A stretch of 6,825 nucleotides of DNA from contig USNB01000066.1 in assembly GCA_900555875.1 (NCBI GenBank), positions 1 through 6,825 of the forward strand, read 5' to 3'. The translations under genes and the position numbers were made by a program. Under the pieces are notes generated by a model. That model was not told the origin of the DNA. It searched no databases and was given only the letters and a program-made list of their open reading frames with translations. Positions 1 through 5,537 of this stretch are shown piece after piece (within the stretch, counting starts at the first letter, position 1; the number at the start of each line of letters is the position of its first letter). This stretch comes from an uncultured Eubacteriales bacterium (lineage in GTDB: Bacteria; Bacillota; Clostridia; Christensenellales; Pumilibacteraceae).

Positions 1-911
1 ATTCCCCCTTCGATAAACGGCGTCATAACGACCGACAGCGTATCGTAAGGATAATCGCCGAAAAGCCCGGAGAACGTCTCCACCGCGTCGCACGCGACGG
101 GCAGCCCGCTTTCCGCCTGAGCCGCCGTACCGTAGAAACGAACGGTAACGTCTCCCGCCGTGCCTTCCGTGCACGTATAGCTCTCGGACGCGCATATGGC
201 AAAATCGCGCACACCGTCCGCTGCGAACTCATATGTAGCCAGGGAACCGTCCACGGAAACGGTCACGTTGCCCGTGCCCGCGACTTCCCAGCCTTCCGGG
301 ACGATGAAGCTGACGTCGTAATCGGCTATATCCGAATAGAACGGGTCGCCGTATGCGCTGTATGGATCGGTGCGCCAGCCGCCGTCCTCGTATACGCACG
401 CGACGGGATACCAGTTGCCGAGATTGAGCTTGCCGTCATAATACCCGAAACGATTGCGCGTCTCGGGGATATCCAGCGTGAAGCTGACGGATACGTCCGT
501 CTCCCCGCCCGGCAAAATGCTCAGACCGCCGATGATAAGGATATCCTCGTCCTCGCCGCCTATCTCCCATTCGCATTCCCCGCCGCCGTAGCGCACGGAC
601 GATACGGATATACCGCCGTAATCGACGCCGTGCGGATACGCGTCGGAAATATCCGACTGCGAAACGGGAGCGAATCTTGCGCCTTCGCGATATGCGCTCG
701 GATATAAATGAAAATACAGACTGTCGAGTTCCGCTTCCGACGTATTGACGTAATGCACATCCATATCCGCAGTCACCGTCATGTTCTCGGCATCGAACGT
801 CGCCGTTATATCGTAACCGGTGCGCGCGTTCTCCTCTTCCGCACAGCCGGTAACGGCAACCGCGCACAACGCGGTCAGCACAAATGCCATGATAATAATT
901 GCCTTCTTCAT
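1..911 (-). CDS. M1 metallopeptidase-like lipoprotein, N-terminal part (runs off left edge)
   Basis: An open frame of 303 codons plus two bases starts at 911 and continues past base 1 without a stop. Residues 1-22 form a lipoprotein signal peptide: two lysines, a hydrophobic stretch, then the lipobox V20-T21-G22-C23. The mature protein would be lipid-anchored outside the membrane. The following residues read as a beta-rich domain (…VTADMDVHYVNTS…, LYFHLYPSAYR, FTLDIPETRNRFGYYDGKLN, LGNWYPV, DYDVSFIVPEGWEVAGTG) typical of the N-terminal domain of M1 (gluzincin) aminopeptidase-like proteins. The last visible residues, TPFIEGG, are where these proteins continue with the GGMEYP-type equivalent of the GAMEN motif. 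The zinc site HExxH would lie outside the window, so catalysis cannot be confirmed. The start at 911 is preferred because AAGGAG (919-924) lies 7 nt upstream. An in-frame ATG at 932 has no ribosome binding site. The gene is divergent from the metal-export operon. Confidence 0.78.
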   Translation of the reverse strand, partial: MKKAIIIMAFVLTALCAVAVTGCAEEENARTGYDITATFDAENMTVTADMDVHYVNTSEAELDSLYFHLYPSAYREGARFAPVSQSDISDAYPHGVDYGGISVSSVRYGGGECEWEIGGEDEDILIIGGLSILPGGETDVSVSFTLDIPETRNRFGYYDGKLNLGNWYPVACVYEDGGWRTDPYSAYGDPFYSDIADYDVSFIVPEGWEVAGTGNVTVSVDGSLATYEFAADGVRDFAICASESYTCTEGTAGDVTVRFYGTAAQAESGLPVACDAVETFSGLFGDYPYDTLSVVMTPFIEGG

Positions 912-918
912 CTTTCCG

Positions 919-924
919 CTCCTT
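919..924 (-). promoter_or_regulatory. ribosome binding site of the M1-like lipoprotein gene
   Basis: AAGGAG on the minus strand, 7 nt before the ATG at 911. It decides between this start and the in-frame ATG 21 nt further upstream (at 932), which has no such motif. Confidence 0.75.
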
Positions 925-934
925 GTTTTCATCT

Positions 935-952
935 CGGAATATGTATATTCCG
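935..952. promoter_or_regulatory. 18-bp palindrome, possible operator upstream of the M1-like gene
   Basis: CGGAATATGTATATTCCG: two perfect 8-bp arms around a GT spacer. It lies 23 nt upstream of the lipoprotein start codon and about 40 bp before the -35 box of the divergent operon. On the minus strand its centre contains TATACAT, which could serve as a -10 element, although no good -35 is visible at the right distance. There is no T-tract, so it is not a terminator. A dimeric repressor site overlapping the peptidase promoter is the simplest reading, but this is inference; the binding protein is unknown. Confidence 0.45.
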
Positions 953-992
953 CTCCCCTCCCCGAAAATTCCGAAAATCATGGTGAATTTTC

Positions 993-1022
993 TTGACAAA
1001 TGACGCAACTTGGGGATATAAT
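993..1022 (+). promoter_or_regulatory. sigma-A type promoter of the metal-export operon
   Basis: Perfect -35 TTGACA (993-998) and perfect -10 TATAAT (1017-1022), separated by 18 bp. The expected start of transcription is near 1029-1030, about 55 nt before the ATG at 1084. A fully consensus promoter in front of a metal-export operon suggests that repression, and not weak promoter strength, keeps it off. Confidence 0.88.
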
Positions 1023-1030
1023 GACAATAG

Positions 1031-1056
1031 ATTAAATAATTGCTTAATCATTTAAT
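1031..1056. promoter_or_regulatory. AT-rich imperfect dyad at the transcription start, putative metal-repressor operator
   Basis: Left arm ATTAAATAATT (1031-1041) and right arm AATCATTTAAT (1046-1056) are inverted repeats matching at 10 of 11 positions around the spacer GCTT. The dyad begins right after the predicted transcription start of the HMA/ATPase operon. This position, length and AT-richness are like operators of ArsR/SmtB-family metal sensors (CadC, CzrA, SmtB), which release DNA on binding Zn or Cd. The family assignment is inference from gene context. No regulator gene is present in the window. Confidence 0.55.
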
Positions 1057-1083
1057 TAAAAAGACTTCCGGAGGTATGTCGAT

Positions 1084-1302
1084 ATGACAAAGAAATACGA
1101 AGTGACAGATCTTGACTGCGCTCACTGCGCGCAGAGGATAGAGGATGAGATCAACAAGCTCGACGGTGTGGAATGCAAACTGACTTTTGCGCTGTCGACC
1201 ATGAAAGTAACGACGGAACGCGATATCCGAAGCGTTGAAAAGGAGATCAGACGGATCATGAAAGTTATCGAACCGGACGCGTCTTTCAGGGAGATGGCAT
1301 GA
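1084..1302 (+). CDS. stand-alone heavy-metal-associated (HMA) domain protein
   Basis: A 72-residue cytoplasmic protein that is essentially one HMA domain (expected ferredoxin-like fold). The metal site is D11-C12-A-H-C15 in the loop after the first strand (YEVTDLDCAHCAQ). Acidic DCxxC is the form seen in Zn/Cd/Pb ATPases such as ZntA and CadA, whereas Cu proteins usually have MTCxxC. The likely role is to bind divalent metal and pass it to, or regulate, the ATPase encoded next to it, which lacks its own N-terminal HMA domain. GGAGG (1070-1074) lies 9 nt before the ATG. A nearer ATG at 1076 gives only three codons before TGA. The last four bases, ATGA, overlap the start of the ATPase gene, which implies translational coupling. 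The gene is first in the operon, behind a consensus promoter and a putative operator. Confidence 0.9.
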   Translation: MTKKYEVTDLDCAHCAQRIEDEINKLDGVECKLTFALSTMKVTTERDIRSVEKEIRRIMKVIEPDASFREMA

Positions 1303-3248
1303 AAGCGGACAAAAGGATAATATCCGCCGCGACGGGACTTGTATTTTTCGTTCCGGCGCTGCTGCTCGATAAGATATGGGGCATATTCCCCGCCTATCTG
1401 ACGCTGTATGCCCTTGCATGGGCGGCGGCCGCGTGGCCGGTCGCCGTCAAGGCATGGAGGAACATCAGGCGAGGCACGATCTTCGACGAGAATTTTCTCA
1501 TGCTCGTCGCTTCGATAGGCGCGTTCGCGATAAACCTCGTGTTTTCCGATTTCGAAACGGAGCTGTGCGCCCCCGGCGGAGGCGAAGCCATGATGGACGG
1601 AGTGCTCGTCATGCTGCTCTATCAGGTAGGCGAATATTTCCAGGCGCTCGCTGTCAGACGGTCGCGCAGGAATATACGCAAACTGCTCTCGATGCGACCG
1701 GACAGCGCGGTAGTACTGCGCGGCGGCAAGGAGACGGAAGTAGATCCCGACGAAGTGGAGATCGGCGAAACGACGATCGTGCGCGCCGGCGAACGCATAG
1801 CGATAGACGGCATAGTGACTGACGGAGCGAGTTATGTCGATACGTCCATGATAACGGGCGAAAGCGTGCCCGCTTACGTAAAAGCGGGCGACGAGGTGAA
1901 GAGCGGATGCATAGCGGTGGACGGACTGCTGACTGTACGCACGACCAAGGCGTTCGGCGAATCCACGGCGACAAAGATGCTCAGGCTCGTGGAAGAAGCT
2001 GCGGACAAAAAAGCGAAGCAGGAGACGTTCATAACTTCGTTTGCGAAAGTATATACTCCCATCGTATGCGGAGCGGCGCTCATCGTCGCGGTAATACCCG
2101 CTCTCATACAGACGCTCGCACTGTCCGTACCGGCAAGTCAGGCGTGGCACCAATGGATATATACGGCGCTGTCCCTGCTCGTCGTGTCCTGCCCGTGCGC
2201 GCTTGTCATAAGCGTTCCTCTCACCTTCTTCTCGGGAATAGGAGGAGCGAGCAAACTCGGCGTGCTCGTCAAAGGTTCGGACTGTTTCTCCCCGTTCGCG
2301 CGTTCAGAGATCATAGCCTTCGATAAAACGGGAACGATCACGTCCGGAAAGTTCTCCGTGACCGAGAACGCGGCGGACGAACGTGCGCTCGCCATGCTCG
2401 CGGCGGCGGAAAGCAAATTCAATCACCCGATAGCAAAGGCTTTCGATCGCATCGATACGAACGGATCGGTATGCACTCAGGCGGAAGACGTGTCCGGAAA
2501 AGGCATACGCGCGGTCGTGGACGGCAGCGATCTCATAGCGGGAACGAGCGCGTTCATGAAAGAATCCGGAATAGAGTGTAAGGACGTATCTTCCCCGTAT
2601 ACCGTCGTACACGTGGCGATAAACGGCGAGTACAAGGGGTACGTCACCGTTGCGGACACCGTTAAACCCGACAGCGTGAACGCCATGGCGGAATGCCGCC
2701 GGGAAGGCATAAGGACCATAATGCTCACAGGCGACCGGCCCGCCGTTGCCGCCGCCGTTGCCGCGGAAGTAGGAACGGACGAATATCGCGCCGGCATGCT
2801 GCCTCAGGATAAGGTGGATGCGGTGCTCGAACTTAAGCGCGACGGCAAAGTCATATTCTGCGGAGACGGCATCAACGACGCTCCCGTGCTCGCAGCAGCC
2901 GACGCAGGCTGCGCGATGGGAGGCGTCGGCAGCGATTCGGCGATAGAGGCGGCGGACATAGTGGTCATGCACGACGACCTGACGAGCGTGATCGCGGGAC
3001 GCAGACACGCGAAGAAGGTCATCCGCATCGCGATGGAAAACATCATCGGCTCGCTCGCGATCAAAATAGCCATCATGCTGCTTTCCGTCATTCTTCCCGC
3101 ACTCGGCGTGCTCACCGAGTTCCCGCTCTGGGTAGCCATAATGGGCGACGTGGGCGTGTGCCTCGTTGCGATCGCGAACTCCATGCGCGCACTTTACGCA
3201 AAAAAGCCCGCGTCCGCAGCGCCGCAGGCGCAGCCCTCGGCAGCGTAA
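1299..3248 (+). CDS. cadA: P1B-2 type Zn2+/Cd2+/Pb2+-exporting ATPase (CadA/ZntA family)
   Basis: A 649-residue inner-membrane pump that uses ATP to export divalent soft metals. Visible motifs, in order: membrane pair at about 7-50; TM segment with FDENFLML at about 62-82; TM with YQVGEYFQ at about 101-118; actuator TGES at 186-189; metal-site C298-P-C300 in the transmembrane ion pathway; phosphorylated D342 in DKTGT; H376-P of the nucleotide domain; TGD in MLTGDRP; hinge G522-DGINDAP; and D617-x-G in the last TM region (WVAIMGDVG). CPC plus the late DxG defines the Zn/Cd/Pb group (P1B-2), not Cu pumps. The exact metal cannot be told, so the symbol cadA is a family name (zntA fits equally). 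There is no N-terminal HMA domain; that function is encoded by the preceding overlapping gene. AGGGAG (1288-1293) lies 5 nt before the start. Oddities: an extra loop with C90 between two TM segments, and a short Ala/Pro-rich C-terminal tail (KKPASAAPQAQPSAA). Confidence 0.95.
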   Translation: MKADKRIISAATGLVFFVPALLLDKIWGIFPAYLTLYALAWAAAAWPVAVKAWRNIRRGTIFDENFLMLVASIGAFAINLVFSDFETELCAPGGGEAMMDGVLVMLLYQVGEYFQALAVRRSRRNIRKLLSMRPDSAVVLRGGKETEVDPDEVEIGETTIVRAGERIAIDGIVTDGASYVDTSMITGESVPAYVKAGDEVKSGCIAVDGLLTVRTTKAFGESTATKMLRLVEEAADKKAKQETFITSFAKVYTPIVCGAALIVAVIPALIQTLALSVPASQAWHQWIYTALSLLVVSCPCALVISVPLTFFSGIGGASKLGVLVKGSDCFSPFARSEIIAFDKTGTITSGKFSVTENAADERALAMLAAAESKFNHPIAKAFDRIDTNGSVCTQAEDVSGKGIRAVVDGSDLIAGTSAFMKESGIECKDVSSPYTVVHVAINGEYKGYVTVADTVKPDSVNAMAECRREGIRTIMLTGDRPAVAAAVAAEVGTDEYRAGMLPQDKVDAVLELKRDGKVIFCGDGINDAPVLAAADAGCAMGGVGSDSAIEAADIVVMHDDLTSVIAGRRHAKKVIRIAMENIIGSLAIKIAIMLLSVILPALGVLTEFPLWVAIMGDVGVCLVAIANSMRALYAKKPASAAPQAQPSAA

Positions 3249-3270
3249 AGAAATCGGTCATACAACGTCA

Positions 3271-3301
3271 AACAGCCGCAGTCCTAAAGGCCGCGGCTGT
3301 T
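3271..3301. terminator. stem-loop between convergent genes, probable bidirectional terminator
   Basis: Perfect 9-bp arms AACAGCCGC (3271-3279) and GCGGCTGTT (3293-3301) around a 13-nt loop, 23 nt after the ATPase stop codon and 19 nt from the stop of the convergent membrane-protein gene. The T-tract is short on both strands (TGTTAT and TGTTTG), so termination may be incomplete. Placement between two convergent operons supports the call. Confidence 0.65.
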
Positions 3302-3319
3302 ATCATGTTGCCGTATATC

Positions 3320-3739
3320 TCACGCTTCGGGCGGAGTTTTCTTTTCCGAACGGAAGAAGTTGAACACGACGAGCGCTATCGCGATCACGCCGAATATGAC
3401 GGCAAACGCTGTCGCGAGGTACTGATTGCCGCCTATGAAGTTAACGCCGTTCCAGAGGTCGGACAGCGAAGGCAGCGTTGCCGACATATGGAATGCGAAT
3501 GCGGCGAGATAGAGCAGCGACGCCAGCCAGAGCGCTATGCCGTCGAAGCTCCTGAAGAAGTCGCTCAGTCCGATCACGCTGCCGACGAGCGCACACACGA
3601 AGCAGCCGACCGTGAACGTCGTGTCGCCGTAGTCTGCGGCGATGAACACGATGTCCGCGACCAATCCGACGAGCAGCAGTCCGTAAGATATGAGCTGAAA
3701 TACCGTCTTTGACGAAAGCATTTGTTTTACGTTTATCAT
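3320..3739 (-). CDS. four-helix integral membrane protein of unknown function
   Basis: A 139-residue hydrophobic protein. Four predicted membrane helices lie at about residues 14-35, 42-62, 67-88 and 107-129, with a charged C-terminal tail (FRSEKKTPPEA). No enzymatic or transport motif is recognised. The frame is open upstream to 3865, but the start at 3739 is chosen because AGGAGG sits 8 nt before it and because the GH3 stop and this ATG share one base (TAATG). That overlap predicts translational coupling, so the protein probably acts with the membrane-anchored GH3 protein, for example as a membrane partner. This role is inference only. The gene is last in its transcription unit and is followed by the stem-loop at 3271-3301. 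Confidence 0.85.
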   Translation of the reverse strand: MINVKQMLSSKTVFQLISYGLLLVGLVADIVFIAADYGDTTFTVGCFVCALVGSVIGLSDFFRSFDGIALWLASLLYLAAFAFHMSATLPSLSDLWNGVNFIGGNQYLATAFAVIFGVIAIALVVFNFFRSEKKTPPEA

Positions 3740-5526
3740 TATCCTTCCCTCCTCTTTCCGAGACTGTCGCGTTTCGTGAAGTACATGAACAAATACAGAG
3801 CCGCTCCCGCCGCCGCTATCACCGCAAACACGGCGTCGATAGTGACGAGCGTCACTCTCCACCACGGCTGGCTGTCGGCGACCGTGGACGACACTGTAAG
3901 TCCGTTGATGAGATTGGAGCGGAGATAGGTATAGTAGAAGCGCTTGTTCGTCTCCATTAGAGCGCCGAGCAATTTATCGTCGCCGGCATTGATCGAAGAA
4001 GCGATCTCCTTATAGATGTTCGTCGTAAGGCAGAACTCGTCGATGCCGCTGAGCACGCACAGTTCGGGGGTGTTCACGCCGTCGTTGGCATCGGTATCGA
4101 AGAATCCCGTCCATCCCCACTCACCGCGCACGACTTCGGTGAGGAGCGCGTAGTTGCTCGATATTTTGGTCACGCCGATACAGTTGAATGCCGTCATGGC
4201 GCTGCCCGCGCCGCCTACTCTTATGCAGCCCTCGAAGCCGCGGAGGCTGCTCTCGCGCAGCGTCTGTTCGGTCATGAATTCACACAGACCGCGGCGGTTC
4301 GCCTCCTGGTCGTTGGCGCAGAGGTGCCCCAGCATCGCGACCGTGCCCTTGCGCTGCATCTCCGCGCACTGCACGCCGCCCATGATGTAGGACAGCACGC
4401 CGTCCTCGCTGTAATACTCGTGATTGCGCCCCGAGAAAGGAGTGCGGTGGATATTCACGCCGGGCGCCATCGTGCAGCTCGTATTGTTATAGAACGCGTC
4501 CTCGGCAAGGAAGTAACCGCGGCGTTCCATGATCTCTTTGCTCCACGAACATGCCATCGTACCCTGACCGACATAGGTCGTATTGTTGCCTTTGTCGCCG
4601 TATTTGTACTTGGTGGAGCCGCCGTCAGGACCGTCGCACTGGTAGTTGGCGGGCTTACTTATCTTGGTTATCGCAGCCTGCCCCCAGGAGTCGTCCACTA
4701 TTATGGCAAGCTCGTTGACGGAGAGCTGGCTGAGGAACTCCGTCCACTTCTCGTCCTCATCCCAGCCGACGTCCTTCATCTCGATGAAAAGCGTATCCGC
4801 GGGAGTCGAGAGCGTATACTGCTCGGGCTCGCCCAAGAGCGCCTGAAGCTCGTCGTAGTAATCTCCCGAATGGATCTCGATCATACGGTCGCTTATCGCG
4901 AGATCGGAATAATTCTTCGGGAACGTCGTCCAGTCCTGACGCGTCAGATAGGTTATCGCGCCGTCGTAATAGTAGTTGTAGTCGGACGCGAACAGCTCTT
5001 TGTCGAACTTGTTGTCTACGGCTTCGCCCGTCTCTTCGGAGTACCTGTACGTCTCGTCGTCGAATGCGCCCAGCGTGTGGAGAGCGGCGTTTTCCGCATT
5101 GCCGGTGGCGCTGCCGCCGAACTCGTCGTACATGCCGGTCGCGCCCTTTGCCGCAAGTATGTTATTGAGCGCGTCATGCGCGTTGTCGCCTATGGCGATG
5201 TAATAGTCGCCTTCGCTGAGGATATAACCGCCTTCGCCCTCGTGAGCGGTGCCGTCCCAGCTCGCGATGAGATATTTATCCGCAGTGATCGTCACCGTTT
5301 CGGATCCTCCCGGCGCTATGACATCCGTCTTTGCGAAATCAAGGAGCTGTACGGCGCTCTTTTCCACGAGCGCGCCTTTTTCATAGTCGCCGTAAGGGGT
5401 CTGCGCGTAAAGCTGCACGACGTCCTTGCCCGCGGGACCGCTCGTGTTCGTGACCGTGACCTCGGCGGTGATCGGACTGCTATAAAAGGCTCCCTCTTCG
5501 GCAAGCGAAGAGAGAGCCTCAGGCAT
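3739..5526 (-). CDS. glycoside hydrolase family 3 protein, domain-permuted, 5'-truncated (likely gene remnant)
   Basis: A 595-codon frame. Residues 1-15 come from the lysS terminator and are probably not real protein. From about 19 to 130 there is a fibronectin-III-like domain of GH3 type (VTVTNTSGPAGKDVVQLYAQ, GGYILSEGDYYIAIGDNAH). From about 205 to 535 comes the TIM-barrel GH3 domain: C-D298-GPDG, NDQEANRRG after G400-H401, and candidate nucleophile D479 in GFFDTDAND. A membrane helix at about 558-583 is followed by a basic tail. The order FnIII then barrel is the permuted layout known from Ruminococcus albus and Butyrivibrio beta-glucosidases, in which an alpha/beta-sandwich comes first. 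That domain, which carries the acid/base Glu in characterised GH3 enzymes, is missing here. The ATG at 5526 has no ribosome binding site and an in-frame TGA lies two codons upstream (5530-5532). The usual Lys of the KH motif is Gly400. Substrate is unknown; the rest of the frame is intact. It overlaps the downstream membrane gene by TAATG. Confidence 0.85.
   Translation of the reverse strand: MPEALSSLAEEGAFYSSPITAEVTVTNTSGPAGKDVVQLYAQTPYGDYEKGALVEKSAVQLLDFAKTDVIAPGGSETVTITADKYLIASWDGTAHEGEGGYILSEGDYYIAIGDNAHDALNNILAAKGATGMYDEFGGSATGNAENAALHTLGAFDDETYRYSEETGEAVDNKFDKELFASDYNYYYDGAITYLTRQDWTTFPKNYSDLAISDRMIEIHSGDYYDELQALLGEPEQYTLSTPADTLFIEMKDVGWDEDEKWTEFLSQLSVNELAIIVDDSWGQAAITKISKPANYQCDGPDGGSTKYKYGDKGNNTTYVGQGTMACSWSKEIMERRGYFLAEDAFYNNTSCTMAPGVNIHRTPFSGRNHEYYSEDGVLSYIMGGVQCAEMQRKGTVAMLGHLCANDQEANRRGLCEFMTEQTLRESSLRGFEGCIRVGGAGSAMTAFNCIGVTKISSNYALLTEVVRGEWGWTGFFDTDANDGVNTPELCVLSGIDEFCLTTNIYKEIASSINAGDDKLLGALMETNKRFYYTYLRSNLINGLTVSSTVADSQPWWRVTLVTIDAVFAVIAAAGAALYLFMYFTKRDSLGKRREG
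3748..3753 (-). promoter_or_regulatory. ribosome binding site of the 139-residue membrane protein
   Basis: A perfect AGGAGG on the minus strand, inside the last codons of the GH3 frame and 8 nt before the ATG at 3739. It fixes the start there, not at the far-upstream ATG at 3865, which would overlap GH3 by about 125 nt. Confidence 0.85.
5484..5519 (-). terminator. Rho-independent terminator of lysS
   Basis: Arms at 5487-5500 and 5506-5519 pair over 14 bp with a single G·T wobble, around a 5-nt loop (CTTGC on the minus strand). They are followed on the minus strand by TTTTATA. The hairpin starts 18 nt after the lysS stop codon, as expected for an intrinsic terminator. It lies inside the first 15 codons of the GH3 frame, so that frame's start is untrustworthy and transcription reaching GH3 from lysS should be low. 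Confidence 0.92.
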
Positions 5527-5537
5527 GTTTCATGAAA

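Noticed and set aside
912..932. Alternative lipoprotein start at the in-frame ATG at 932
   Set aside because: No ribosome binding site precedes it, and it would add MKTRSGK before a signal peptide that is already complete. The AAGGAG favours 911.
436..1008. Open frame of 190 codons on the minus strand over the lipoprotein gene
   Set aside because: It is in a different frame from the lipoprotein gene, which has a signal peptide, lipobox and M1-like sequence. The frame is Arg-rich without a domain and extends into the divergent promoter.
1076..1087. ATG just after GGAGG, upstream of the HMA gene
   Set aside because: It reads ATG TCG ATA TGA, so it stops after three codons. It is too close to the ribosome binding site.
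1122..2153. Open frame of 343 codons on the minus strand
   Set aside because: Antisense to the HMA gene and the ATPase, which have clear motifs. No domain is recognisable.
3740..3865. Upstream extension of the membrane protein to an ATG at 3865
   Set aside because: It would overlap GH3 by about 125 nt with an Arg/Gly-rich out-of-frame shadow. The ATG at 3739 has a perfect AGGAGG 8 nt upstream and a TAATG overlap.
5519..5533. Tiny frame ATG AAA CAT GCC TGA between lysS and GH3
   Set aside because: Four codons, no ribosome binding site, and it lies in the lysS 3' untranslated region beside the terminator. No sign of a leader peptide.
4324..5535. Long open frame (403 codons) on the plus strand
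   Set aside because: It lies wholly antisense to the GH3 frame, has no recognisable domain and no ribosome binding site. Its Arg/Val-rich composition is typical of the shadow of a GC-rich gene.
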